Positions 25,937 to 34,783 of a stretch of DNA of 64,000 nucleotides are shown here, piece by piece. The translations under genes and the position numbers were made by a program. The notes under the pieces were generated by a model. That model was not told the DNA's origin. It made no database searches and saw nothing but the letters and a program-made list of their open reading frames with translations. Position 1 is the stretch's first letter; each line of letters opens with the position of its first letter. Source of the DNA: Pseudomonas citrullilanati (lineage in GTDB: Bacteria; Pseudomonadota; Gammaproteobacteria; Pseudomonadales; Pseudomonadaceae); contig NZ_JAUQOP010000028.1 of the NCBI RefSeq assembly GCF_030580855.1, positions 19,165 through 83,164 on the forward strand, written 5' to 3'.

Positions 25937-27817
25937 ATGCTTTCCGCTCACTCCCAGGCGCATGTGGATTGCGTCAGCCGCGTCGTGAAGAACGCGCAGC
26001 GGCTGCCCCAATTGCCCGTGCCGGACCTGATCCTCGACTCCTGGCGCCGCTCCATGGAGCAGCATCACCTGGACCCCGGTTCGCTGCAGGGGCCGCGCAT
26101 CCTGTCCGAAGACGTGCTCAAGCAGTGCCGCGAGCGTTCCGAACTGTTCCTCAACATCGCCAGCGAAGAAGTCGCCCGCCTCCATGGCCGGGTGCGCGAC
26201 GCCGATTACTGCGTGCTGCTGACCGACGCCCAGGGCCAGACCATCGACTACCGCGTGGAAACCACCCTGCGCAACGACTGCCGCAAGGCCGGGCTTTACC
26301 TGGGCACCTGTTGGTCGGAAGGTGAAGAAGGCACCTGCGGGGTGGCGGCGGTGCTGACGGCCAAGGCGCCGGTGACGGTACACAAGCGCGATCATTTCCG
26401 CGCCGCCTTCATCGGCCTGACCTGCTCGGCGGCCCCGGTCTTCGACCCCCAGGGCGAACTGCTCGGGGTGCTCGACGTTTCCGCGGTGCGCTCACCGGAC
26501 GACCGCCGCTCCCAGCATCTGATCCGGCAAATGGTGGTGCAGAGCGCCCGGGAGATCGAACAGGCGTTTTTCCTCAGCAGCGCACAGGGCTATTGGGTGC
26601 TGCGCGGCCACCGCAACGCCGGTTACGTCGACAGCCAACCGGACCTGCTGCTCGCCTGGGACGACGACGGTTGCCTGCAAGCGCTGAACCCGGCGGCCCG
26701 CCAGTACCTATTGGAACGCTACGGCCAGTTGCCGAGCCATGTCAGCCAGGTCTTCGACCCGCAATGGCTGCACCGTGCGCGGGACGAACGCCTCTACCCC
26801 CTGCTGGGCCACGGCAGCGAGCCCGCGTTCCACGGCCGCCTGAGCCCACCGCGCCATCGAGCCGTTGCGCGGCCCCGGGTGGCGCTGGCCCCGACCGAGC
26901 TCGATCCGCGCCTGGCCGATAGCCTGCGCCTGGCGGTGCGGGTCAAGGACCGCAACCTGCCAGTGCTGGTCCAGGGCGAAACCGGCTCCGGCAAGGAAGT
27001 GTTCGCCCGTCAACTGCACCAGGCCAGCGAACGCCGCGACCGCCCGTTCGTGGCACTCAATTGCGCGGCGATTCCCGAAAGCCTGATCGAGAGCGAATTG
27101 TTCGGCTATGTCGCCGGGGCGTTCACCGGCGCCTCGGCCAAGGGCATGCAAGGCCTGCTGCAACAAGCCGACGGCGGGACCTTGTTCCTGGATGAAATCG
27201 GCGACATGCCGCTGGCCCTGCAAACCCGCCTGCTGCGGGTCTTGGCCGAAGGCGAAGTGGCGCCACTGGGGGCTTCACGGCGCAAGGCCGTGGACATCCA
27301 GGTGATCTGCGCCACGCACCGCGACCTGGAGACGCTGGTGGCCAGCGGCGAATTTCGCGAAGACCTGTACTTCCGCCTCGGCGGCGCTCGCTTCCAGCTG
27401 CCACCGCTGCGCGAACGCACCGATCGACTGGCGCTGATCAATCGTCTTCTCGCCGAGGAATCGGCGCTGTGCGGGACGCCAATGCAATGTGCCAGCGCGG
27501 CCCTGGAATGCCTGCTCGGCTATCACTGGCCAGGCAATATCCGCCAGCTGCGCCATGTGCTGCGCTACGCCTGCGCGGTGTGCGAGGCCGACGTGATCCA
27601 GCTCAGCCACCTGCCCGAGTCATTGCACAGCGGTGACACGGCCCCGCAGGCTTCGGAGCCCAGCGCCAGCCCGGAACGCCAGGCGTTGCTCGATGCCTTG
27701 GTGCGCCATCGCTGGAAGCCCACCGCCGCCGCCCGGGCCCTGGGCATTTCCCGGGCGACCCTGTATCGACGGGTTCACCAGCACGGCATCGACATGCCCG
27801 GTCGCCAGCCGGCGTAG
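25937..27817 (+). CDS. acoR: Sigma-54-dependent activator of acetoin catabolism
   Basis: 626 residues, ATG after GGAGG. Residues about 90-190 are a GAF-like sensor. Then the AAA+ domain: Walker A GETGSGK (347-353), sigma-54 contact loop GAFTGA (394-399, intact), Walker B LFLDE (Asp419-Glu420). A Fis-type helix-turn-helix lies at about 583-621 (TAAARALGISRATLYRRV). It should sense acetoin or a related metabolite and activate the sigma-54 promoter of acoXABC. Divergent orientation and the matching promoter make the assignment firm. Confidence 0.94.
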   Translation: MLSAHSQAHVDCVSRVVKNAQRLPQLPVPDLILDSWRRSMEQHHLDPGSLQGPRILSEDVLKQCRERSELFLNIASEEVARLHGRVRDADYCVLLTDAQGQTIDYRVETTLRNDCRKAGLYLGTCWSEGEEGTCGVAAVLTAKAPVTVHKRDHFRAAFIGLTCSAAPVFDPQGELLGVLDVSAVRSPDDRRSQHLIRQMVVQSAREIEQAFFLSSAQGYWVLRGHRNAGYVDSQPDLLLAWDDDGCLQALNPAARQYLLERYGQLPSHVSQVFDPQWLHRARDERLYPLLGHGSEPAFHGRLSPPRHRAVARPRVALAPTELDPRLADSLRLAVRVKDRNLPVLVQGETGSGKEVFARQLHQASERRDRPFVALNCAAIPESLIESELFGYVAGAFTGASAKGMQGLLQQADGGTLFLDEIGDMPLALQTRLLRVLAEGEVAPLGASRRKAVDIQVICATHRDLETLVASGEFREDLYFRLGGARFQLPPLRERTDRLALINRLLAEESALCGTPMQCASAALECLLGYHWPGNIRQLRHVLRYACAVCEADVIQLSHLPESLHSGDTAPQASEPSASPERQALLDALVRHRWKPTAAARALGISRATLYRRVHQHGIDMPGRQPA

Positions 27818-27824
27818 CGACTCA

Positions 27825-28154
27825 TCACCGCTGCGCCAGCTCATGGCGCACGCATTGCTCGTAGTAGGTCTGCTTGACGGCGGCGGGCTTGAGGCGCGAG
27901 GCGCTGTTGTAGGTCTGCTCGGTGATGCCCAGGGCGGTCATGCGCATCCAGGGCCGGGGAAACTTGCGCACTTGCAGCTTCTTGCGCGCGCCGTACAGGC
28001 TGACGCCGGACAACTTCGACGCCTGCGCGCCGGCGGCGATGTCCGAACCCCAGCGGCACACCGATTGCTGGTTCTGCGTCAGCGCCCTGGCTTGGGCGCC
28101 GGACGAGACGGCCACCAGGACACAGGTTGCCACGACCCACTTAGAAATACGCAT
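27825..28154 (-). CDS. Small secreted protein of unknown function
   Basis: 109 residues from ATG 28154, where a signal peptide begins (MRISKWVVATCVLVAVSSGAQA, cleavage near residue 22). The frame is open 19 codons further up but without signal-like sequence. The mature part of about 87 residues has two cysteines (VCRWGSD and YEQCVRHE), which could form a disulfide, and is rich in basic residues. I do not recognise a family. It converges with acoR, leaving 7 bp. Confidence 0.7.
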   Translation of the reverse strand: MRISKWVVATCVLVAVSSGAQARALTQNQQSVCRWGSDIAAGAQASKLSGVSLYGARKKLQVRKFPRPWMRMTALGITEQTYNSASRLKPAAVKQTYYEQCVRHELAQR

Positions 28155-28236
28155 AGGTTTGTCGCCCAACTTCCTGAAAGGAAAGAAGTTTGACGTCATC
28201 CAGATGAGCAAGGGGCCAGCACGGCCAGGAGATTCC

Positions 28237-28328
28237 GTGGCGAGGGGATTCTGTGGCGAGGGGATTTATCCCCGTTGGGCGGCGAAGCAGCCCCTTGGAT
28301 CGTTGTAGGGGTAGATCCCCTCGCCACA
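28237..28328. repeat. Long palindromic repeat (GTGGCGAGGGGATT family), copy 2
   Basis: Ends in CCCCTCGCCACA. The left border is duplicated (GTGGCGAGGGGATT twice, 16 bp apart), and the core is shorter than in copy 1. It abuts the stop of the CcdA-thioredoxin gene. Confidence 0.85.
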
Positions 28329-28332
28329 ATGT

Positions 28333-29541
28333 TCAACCCGCCTTGGCCTCCTGCAACAACTGCTGGATCACCTGTTCCTGCTCGGCGTAGCGCCCTTCGC
28401 CGAAGTGGCTGTAGCGCACTTGCCCCTTGGCATCGATGAAGTAATGCGCCGGCCAGTACTGGTTGTCGAAGGCACGCCAGATCGCATACTGGTTGTCGAT
28501 GGCCACCGGGTAGCGGATGCCCAGCTTGCGCACCTGCTCACGCACGTTGTCGATGATCTTCTCGTAGCCGTATTCCGGGGTGTGGACACCGACGACCACC
28601 AGTCCTTCCTTCTCGTACTTCTTCGCCCAGTCGTTCACATAGGGCAGCGTGTGCTGGCAGTTGATGCAGTCGTAGGTCCAGAAATCCACCAGCACCACCT
28701 TGCCGCGCAGCGACTCGGCATCCAGCGGTGGCGAGTTCAGCCACTGCACTGCGCCGTCCAGCGAAGGCATGGCACCCTGGGCTTCCAGGTTCGGCATGGG
28801 GTTGGCGCTGGCCTTGCTGACCACATAGTCGATGGCCTTGGGCACCTTTTCCAGCAGGCTTTGCTCCAGGCTCGCGGCGCCCTGGGAAGAGGTGCCCGCC
28901 AACAGCCGATCATCGACACCGGTGCCGATCGCCACCGCGGCCAGCAACACCACCACCCCGCTGCCCCGGCGCAGCCAGGCAGTCACGGGCAGCGAAAGCT
29001 TGAGCCGCGTGACCAAGCCGCGCCCGGCGAAGATCAAGGTGCCCAGGGACAAGGCGCTGCCCAGGCCGTAGGCGAGCAGCAACAGGCTGGTGCCGGCGTT
29101 GGCCCCCTGCAACATCGCGCCGGTGAGGATCACGCCCAGTATCGGCCCGGCACAAGGCGCCCAGAGCAGCCCGGTGGCGACCCCGATCAGCACCGCCGCC
29201 AGGGGCCCGCCCAGGCGCCCGGCGCCGGCATCGACCCGATTGCCCAGGTTGACCAGCGGCCGCGCCAGCCAGGTGCCCACCCGGCTGAAGATCAGCGACA
29301 AGGCGAACAGCACCATCACCCCCAGGGCGACTTGCCGGCCGACATGGCTGGCGCGCAGCACCCATTCGCTGCTGACCACCGCCAGGCTCGACACCAGGGC
29401 GAACGTCAGCACCATGCCGCCGAGGGTCAGCAGCATCGAACCCGGCGCGCGATTGGCCCGGGCGAACAGGAACGGCACCACGGGAAGGATACAAGGGCTG
29501 AGGATCGTCAGGATCCCGCCGAGGAAAGCGATCAGAAGCAT
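28333..29541 (-). CDS. CcdA-type membrane protein fused to a periplasmic thioredoxin domain (DipZ-like)
   Basis: 402 residues. The first about 210 residues are a six-helix CcdA/DsbD core with its two membrane cysteines (SPCILP Cys17 and WAPCAGP Cys130). A linker leads to a TlpA/thioredoxin domain (about 265-400) with the active site Cys292-Ile-Asn-Cys295. It should carry reducing power from cytoplasmic thioredoxin to the periplasm, for methionine sulfoxide, disulfide or cytochrome maturation targets. The fused form resembles mycobacterial DipZ. No cytochrome maturation genes adjoin it. Confidence 0.9.
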   Translation of the reverse strand: MLLIAFLGGILTILSPCILPVVPFLFARANRAPGSMLLTLGGMVLTFALVSSLAVVSSEWVLRASHVGRQVALGVMVLFALSLIFSRVGTWLARPLVNLGNRVDAGAGRLGGPLAAVLIGVATGLLWAPCAGPILGVILTGAMLQGANAGTSLLLLAYGLGSALSLGTLIFAGRGLVTRLKLSLPVTAWLRRGSGVVVLLAAVAIGTGVDDRLLAGTSSQGAASLEQSLLEKVPKAIDYVVSKASANPMPNLEAQGAMPSLDGAVQWLNSPPLDAESLRGKVVLVDFWTYDCINCQHTLPYVNDWAKKYEKEGLVVVGVHTPEYGYEKIIDNVREQVRKLGIRYPVAIDNQYAIWRAFDNQYWPAHYFIDAKGQVRYSHFGEGRYAEQEQVIQQLLQEAKAG

Positions 29542-29578
29542 GGCATCACCTATAGGTCATATGGCCGAGTCGGGCCCT

Positions 29579-29698
29579 TGTGGCGAGGGGATTCATCCCC
29601 GCTGGACCGCGAAGCGGTCCCCTTGGAACTGTCTGTCACACCGCAGTGGCAGGATGGGGTCGCTTCGCAACCCAACGGGGATGAATCCCCTCGCCACA
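29579..29698. repeat. Long palindromic repeat (GTGGCGAGGGGATT family), copy 3
   Basis: 120 bp with inverted ends TGTGGCGAGGGGATTCATCC and the matching right end. It lies in the gap upstream of the CcdA-thioredoxin gene and downstream of the DUF2790 gene. Confidence 0.88.
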
Positions 29699-29725
29699 AT
29701 GATTCAGCGCAATTGTGTTGTGCCT

Positions 29726-29989
29726 TCAGTTCCCGTCATTGCAATGATCGGCAAGCTTGCGATAGTCCAGCACCTGCTGGTGGCCCGCCGAATCCAGGTA
29801 GGTCATGTGGGCGTTGACCACGCCGCAGTCCGGCCCGGCGTCTTCGCTGAGCGAGAGCACTTTCTGGATGTCCAGGTGAGTGCCGTAGCTGTAGCTGTGG
29901 GTCTGGACGTCGCTTTCGGCCCTGGCGGACAGCGTGCAGATGTTCAACGCGGCGAAGAGGCAAGCGGCGTAGATGGCTTTGGTGTTCAT
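29726..29989 (-). CDS. DUF2790-like small periplasmic protein
   Basis: 87 residues from ATG 29989 with a GAGGA site. Signal peptide ends near SARA-ESDV (about residue 24). The mature part (YSYGTHLDIQKVLSL, CGVVNAHMTYLDSAGH, VLDYRKLADHC) matches my recollection of the DUF2790 proteins that pseudomonads carry in many copies. Function is unknown. It is divergent from the two-component system that follows, which may control it. Confidence 0.78.
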   Translation of the reverse strand: MNTKAIYAACLFAALNICTLSARAESDVQTHSYSYGTHLDIQKVLSLSEDAGPDCGVVNAHMTYLDSAGHQQVLDYRKLADHCNDGN

Positions 29990-30216
29990 GGCGGTGTCCT
30001 CGATGCATTCAATGGATTTTTGCCGAGGCCGGTTGTGTAGCCTCGTTGGACGCCATTGAACGCCGGCCAGGTATCGCGCCTGTATCGGCCCGGGGGGCTT
30101 TTTGCATCCCTGTGTATCCGTCGCGCGCCAGATACACTGCAATACAAACCGCCGCGAGCCGGGCCGGCTGGCGCCTGTAGACTGGCCACAACGAAACGCC
30201 AAGGGGACTGGGCACC

Positions 30217-30957
30217 ATGGATCATGTCGATCACGTGTTGATTGTGGATGACGATCGCGAGATCAGAGAGCTGGTGGGCAACTACCTGAAGAAGAATGGC
30301 TTGCGCACCACCGTCGTCGCCGATGGCCGGCAGATGCGTGCGTTCCTGGAGACCACCCCGGTGGACCTGATCGTGCTGGACATCATGATGCCCGGCGATG
30401 ACGGCCTGGTGCTGTGCCGCGAACTGAGTGCCGGCAAGCACAAGGCCACGCCCGTGCTGATGCTCACCGCCCGCAACGACGAAACCGACCGCATCATCGG
30501 CCTGGAGATGGGCGCCGACGATTACCTGGTCAAGCCGTTCGCCGCCCGCGAGCTGCTGGCCCGCATCAACGCCGTGCTGCGTCGCACCCGCATGCTGCCG
30601 CCCAACCTGGTGGTCACCGAAAGCGGTCGCCTGCTGGGGTTCGGCCGTTGGCGCCTGGACACCACCGCCCGCCACCTGCTGGACACCGACGGCACCCTGG
30701 TGGCCCTGAGCGGCGCCGAATACCGCTTGCTGCGGGTGTTCCTCGACCATCCACAACGGGTGCTCAACCGTGACCAATTGCTCAACCTGACCCAGGGCCG
30801 GGACGCCGACCTGTTCGACCGCTCCATCGACTTGCTGGTCAGCCGCCTGCGCCAGCGCCTGCTGGACGACGCCCGGGAACCGGCCTACATCAAGACCGTG
30901 CGCAGCGAAGGCTATGTCTTCTCGCTGCCGGTGGAGATCCTCGAGGCGCCGGTATGA
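30217..30957 (+). CDS. OmpR-family response regulator
   Basis: 246 residues. Receiver domain (VLIVDDDREIRELV, phosphoacceptor Asp55 in VLDIMMP, Thr/Lys switch residues LTAR and VKPF) followed by a winged helix (about 140-240). The stop overlaps the kinase start (ATGA). The signal and regulon are not evident; the divergent DUF2790 gene and its 227-bp spacer are the nearest candidate target. Confidence 0.93.
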   Translation: MDHVDHVLIVDDDREIRELVGNYLKKNGLRTTVVADGRQMRAFLETTPVDLIVLDIMMPGDDGLVLCRELSAGKHKATPVLMLTARNDETDRIIGLEMGADDYLVKPFAARELLARINAVLRRTRMLPPNLVVTESGRLLGFGRWRLDTTARHLLDTDGTLVALSGAEYRLLRVFLDHPQRVLNRDQLLNLTQGRDADLFDRSIDLLVSRLRQRLLDDAREPAYIKTVRSEGYVFSLPVEILEAPV

Positions 30958-32276
30958 ACCTGTCGCTGCGCTGGCCCCGCACCCTGGGGTCGAGACTGTC
31001 GCTGATCTTCCTGGTCGGCCTGATCCTGGCCCAGGGCCTGTCCTTCGGCGTCCAGTATTACGAGCGCTACCAGAGCGCCAAGTCCACCATGCTCGGCAAC
31101 CTGGAAACCGATGTCGCCACCTCTGTCGCCATCCTCGACCGTCTGCCCGCCGCCGAACGCCCCGCCTGGCTGCCGAAACTCGCCCGGCGCAACTACGCCT
31201 ACCTGCTGGAGGAAGGCCAGGCCGGCCAGCCGATGGCGGCGGGCGATCCGCCGATTTCGGTGAGTTCGATCCAGGCGGCCATCGGCGAGACGTACAACCT
31301 GACCTTCACCGACCTGCCCGGCCCGCAGAAGCACTATCAGGCCCATCTGCGTTTGAGCGACGGCAGCCCGCTGACCATCGACGTGCGCCCGGCGATGGTG
31401 CCGCTGTCGCCCTGGCTGCCGGTGGTCTTGCTGGGACAACTGGCGCTGTTGATCGGCTGCACCTGGCTGGCCGTGCGCATCGCCGTCGGCCCGCTCGCCC
31501 GGCTGGCCGACGCGGTGGAAACCCTCGACCCGAACGCCCACGGCGTGCGCCTGGACGAAAAAGGCCCGACCGAGGTGGTGCACGCGGCCAAGGCCTTCAA
31601 CGCCATGCAGGACCGCATCGCCGCCTACCTCAAGGAGCGCATGCAATTGCTCGCGGCGATCTCCCATGATTTGCAGACGCCCATCACGCGCATGAAGCTG
31701 CGGGCCGAGTTCATGGACGATGGCCTCGAAAAGGACAAGCTCTGGAGCGACCTGAGCGAAATGGAACACCTGGTGCGCGAAGGCGTGGCCTATGCCCGCA
31801 GCATCCACGGCGCCACCGAGGCCAGCTGCCGCATCAACCTCGATGCCTTCCTCGACAGCCTGGTGTTCGACTACCAGGACACCGGCAAGGACGTGCAGTT
31901 GTCCGGGAAAAACGCCGCGGTCATCGACACCCGCCCCCACGCCTTGCGCCGCGTGCTGGTCAACCTGGTGGACAACGCCCTGAAGTTCGGCGGCGCGGCC
32001 CAGCTCCATGTACAGTCCGCCAGCGATGGGCAGCTGTCGATCCAGGTCCTGGACCGCGGCCCCGGTATCGACGAGCAGGAACTGGCCGAAGTGCTCAAGC
32101 CGTTCTACCGGGTGGAAAGCTCGCGCAACCGGGAAACCGGTGGCACCGGCCTGGGACTCGCCATCGCCCAGCAACTGGCAATCGCCATGGGCGGCTCGCT
32201 GAGCCTGAGCAACCGCGACGGCGGCGGCCTGTGCGCCGAACTGCGCCTGGGCCGCGATACCCCCCAACCGAACTGA
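30954..32276 (+). CDS. Membrane sensor histidine kinase
   Basis: 440 residues. One helix at about 12-32, a periplasmic sensor of about 120 residues, a second helix at about 150-175, HAMP, then HisKA with AAISHDLQTPITRMK (His238) and HATPase boxes (NLVDNALKFGG, GPGID, TGLGLAIAQQ). It phosphorylates the regulator encoded just upstream. The sensor domain has no family I recognise. Confidence 0.92.
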   Translation: MNLSLRWPRTLGSRLSLIFLVGLILAQGLSFGVQYYERYQSAKSTMLGNLETDVATSVAILDRLPAAERPAWLPKLARRNYAYLLEEGQAGQPMAAGDPPISVSSIQAAIGETYNLTFTDLPGPQKHYQAHLRLSDGSPLTIDVRPAMVPLSPWLPVVLLGQLALLIGCTWLAVRIAVGPLARLADAVETLDPNAHGVRLDEKGPTEVVHAAKAFNAMQDRIAAYLKERMQLLAAISHDLQTPITRMKLRAEFMDDGLEKDKLWSDLSEMEHLVREGVAYARSIHGATEASCRINLDAFLDSLVFDYQDTGKDVQLSGKNAAVIDTRPHALRRVLVNLVDNALKFGGAAQLHVQSASDGQLSIQVLDRGPGIDEQELAEVLKPFYRVESSRNRETGGTGLGLAIAQQLAIAMGGSLSLSNRDGGGLCAELRLGRDTPQPN

Positions 32277-32304
32277 CCCATCCCCTGCTCCTGCAACCAC
32301 TGAA

Positions 32305-32668
32305 GATCAGCGGTGGAAGCGAGCCTGCTCGCGAAGACGGCGGCACATCCCGCATCACCGGTTCAGACAGACCGCTTTCGCGAGCAAGCTCGCTCCCACA
32401 CTGGACCGGTTGTGAACACCAAACCTGCAACCACTGAAGACCAGCGGTGGGAGCGAGCCGGCTCGCGAAGACGGCGGCACATCCCGCATCACCGGTTCAG
32501 ACAGACCGCTTTCGCGAGCAAGCTCGCTCCCACACTGGACCGGTTGTGAACACCAAACCTGCAACTACTGAAGATCAGCGGAGGGAGCGAGCCTGCTCGC
32601 GAAGACGGCGGCACATTCCGCATCACCGGTTCAGACAGACCGCTTTCGCGAGCAGGCTCGCTCCCACA
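32305..32668. repeat. Tandem REP-doublet array, 134-bp unit, three units
   Basis: Unit starts are at 32313, 32447 and 32581. Each unit has a forward REP (GCGAGCCTGCTCGCG, or GCCGG in the second), a spacer with CATCACCGGTTCAGACAGAC, a reverse REP and a spacer with GTGAACACCAAACCTGC. The spacers are unrelated to those of the 135- and 136-bp arrays. The gap 32277-32845 contains this array, its trailing spacer and the upstream region of the TPP enzyme gene. Confidence 0.93.
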
Positions 32669-32845
32669 CTGGACCGGTTGTGAACACCAAACCTGCGACC
32701 GTTGAAGGCCAGTTGTGGGTGTAGCCCTGCACTTGCCCACCGGCGGCGGCCTGAAAAAATCGAAACCTTGGGCGGCCTGTGTCGGTCCAGTCCTGTATGA
32801 CCGTCAACGCCGCGCCTCGGCGCGGCCTACTTGTGAGGGACTGAC

Positions 32846-34642
32846 ATGAGCATGACCGTGGGTGATTTTCTGGTGGAGCGCCTTTATGAATGGGGGGTTC
32901 GTCGTATCTATGGCTATCCGGGCGATGGCATCAACGGGGTCTTCGGCGCCCTGAACCGGGCCAAGGGAAAGATCCGCTTCATCCAGGCGCGACACGAGGA
33001 AATGGCCGCGTTCATGGCCTGTGCCCACGCCAAGTTCACCGGGGAACTGGGGGTCTGCATCGCCACTTCGGGGCCGGGCGCCTCGCACCTGATCACCGGC
33101 CTCTACGACGCCCGGATGGACCACATGCCGGTGCTCGCGATCAGCGGCCAGCAGGCACGCGCGGCCCTCGGCGGGCATTACCAGCAGGAGCTGGACCTGG
33201 TCAGCCTGTTCAAGGATGTGGCCGGGGCGTTCGTGCAGCAGGCCAGCGCGCCCTCCCAGGTCCGCCACCTGCTCGACCGCGCCGTTCGCACGGCCGTGGG
33301 CGAGCGCCGGGTTACCGCGCTGATCCTGCCGAACGATCTCCAGGACCTGGAATACACCGCCCCGCCCCACAAGCACGGCACGGTGCATTCCGGCGTCGGC
33401 TATCGCAAACCCAAGGTCGTGCCCTACGAGGAGGATCTGCGCAAAGCGGCGGAAGTGCTCAATGCCGGCAAGAAAGTCGCCATCCTGGTGGGTGCCGGCG
33501 CGTTGCAGGCCACCGACGAAGTGATTGCCGTCGCCGAGAAGCTCGGCGCCGGCGTAGCCAAGGCGCTGCTCGGCAAGGCCGCCGTGCCGGACGACCTGCC
33601 CTGGGTCACCGGTTCCATCGGCCTGCTCGGCACTGAGCCCAGTGACAACATGATGGCCGGCTGCGACACGCTGCTGATGATCGGCTCCGGCTTTCCCTAC
33701 GCTGAATTCCTGCCGCCCGAAGGCCAGGCCCGGGGGGTGCAGATCGACATCCAGCCGGACATGCTCAGCCTGCGCTACCCCATGGAAGTCAGCTTGCACG
33801 GCGACAGCGCCGACACCCTGCGGGCCCTGCTGCCACTGCTCGAAGAGAAGACCGATCGCGCCTGGCGCAAGAAAATCGAACACTGGCGCGAACGCTGGGA
33901 CAAGACCCTGGAAAAGCGCGCCCTGGTCTCGGCCAAGCCGATCAATCCGCAGCGGGTGACGTTCGAGCTGTCGCCGAGGCTGCCGGACGGCGCCATCATC
34001 ACCTGCGACTCCGGCTCCTGCGCCAATTGGTTCGCCCGGGATATCCAGATACGGCGCGGCATGATGTGCTCGCTGTCCGGTGGCCTGGCTTCCATGGGCG
34101 CCGCCGTGCCCTACGCCATTGCGGCGAAGTTCTGCCATCCGGATCGACCGGTGGTCGCGCTGGTGGGTGACGGCGCCATGCAGATGAACAACATGGCCGA
34201 GCTGATCACCGTCGCCAAGTACTGGCAGACCTGGGCCAACGGCACCTGGGTCTGCGCGGTGTTCAACAACCGCGACTTGAACCAGGTGACCTGGGAACAG
34301 CGGGTGATGGAGGGTGATCCGAAGTTCGAGGCGTCCCAGGACATCCCCGACGTGCCCTACCACCTGTTCGCCGAGTCCATCGGCATCAAGGGCATCCTGG
34401 TGCTGCACGAGGATGACGTGGCGGCGGCCTGGGAAGAAGCGCTGGCGGCCCAGCGCCCGGTGCTGATCGAGTTCCGTACCGACCCCGACGTACCGCCGCT
34501 GCCGCCGCACATCAAGCTGGAACAGGCCAAGAAGTTCGCCTCGACACTGCTCCAGGGTGACCCGAACGAGCGCGGCCTCGTGGTCGAGACCGCCAAGCAG
34601 GTACTGGGCGCCCTGCTGCCGGGCCACACCAAAAAGGACTGA
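32846..34642 (+). CDS. Thiamine diphosphate enzyme of the pyruvate oxidase / acetolactate synthase family
   Basis: 598 residues, ATG after GAGGGA. Glu51 or Glu52 (RHEEMAAF) is the expected cofactor-activating acid. The central domain runs from about 195 to 330. The metal-diphosphate motif is GDGAMQMNN (441-449). Closest types are pyruvate oxidase/dehydrogenase (PoxB) or related decarboxylases; the sequence alone does not separate these. It stands alone, without an IlvN-like small subunit, which argues against biosynthetic acetolactate synthase. Confidence 0.82.
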   Translation: MSMTVGDFLVERLYEWGVRRIYGYPGDGINGVFGALNRAKGKIRFIQARHEEMAAFMACAHAKFTGELGVCIATSGPGASHLITGLYDARMDHMPVLAISGQQARAALGGHYQQELDLVSLFKDVAGAFVQQASAPSQVRHLLDRAVRTAVGERRVTALILPNDLQDLEYTAPPHKHGTVHSGVGYRKPKVVPYEEDLRKAAEVLNAGKKVAILVGAGALQATDEVIAVAEKLGAGVAKALLGKAAVPDDLPWVTGSIGLLGTEPSDNMMAGCDTLLMIGSGFPYAEFLPPEGQARGVQIDIQPDMLSLRYPMEVSLHGDSADTLRALLPLLEEKTDRAWRKKIEHWRERWDKTLEKRALVSAKPINPQRVTFELSPRLPDGAIITCDSGSCANWFARDIQIRRGMMCSLSGGLASMGAAVPYAIAAKFCHPDRPVVALVGDGAMQMNNMAELITVAKYWQTWANGTWVCAVFNNRDLNQVTWEQRVMEGDPKFEASQDIPDVPYHLFAESIGIKGILVLHEDDVAAAWEEALAAQRPVLIEFRTDPDVPPLPPHIKLEQAKKFASTLLQGDPNERGLVVETAKQVLGALLPGHTKKD

Positions 34643-34675
34643 AACAGACGCCAGACTCGTTTCAGTGCAACGCCA

Positions 34676-34705
34676 ACAGCCGCCCCGCCGGTACGGGTCG
34701 GCTGT
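34676..34705 (+). terminator. Possible terminator after the TPP enzyme gene
   Basis: ACAGCCG / CGGCTGT arms with an inner CCCG / CGGG stem, 34 bp past the stop, but without a T-run. A separate 8-bp inverted repeat (ACTGAAAC / GTTTCAGT) overlaps the stop at 34638-34666. Confidence 0.35.
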
Positions 34706-34783
34706 CGGTCCCATTAAGTTAATCGAACAGCCAGCCGATACAGGGACGTGCGGGATATTTCGCGTTTAGCTGATGGCTTGTTT

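Noticed and set aside
34748..34783. GTG start 12 codons upstream for the GGDEF-EAL gene
   Set aside because: The AGGG before it is too close to the GTG; kept only as an alternative in the feature note.
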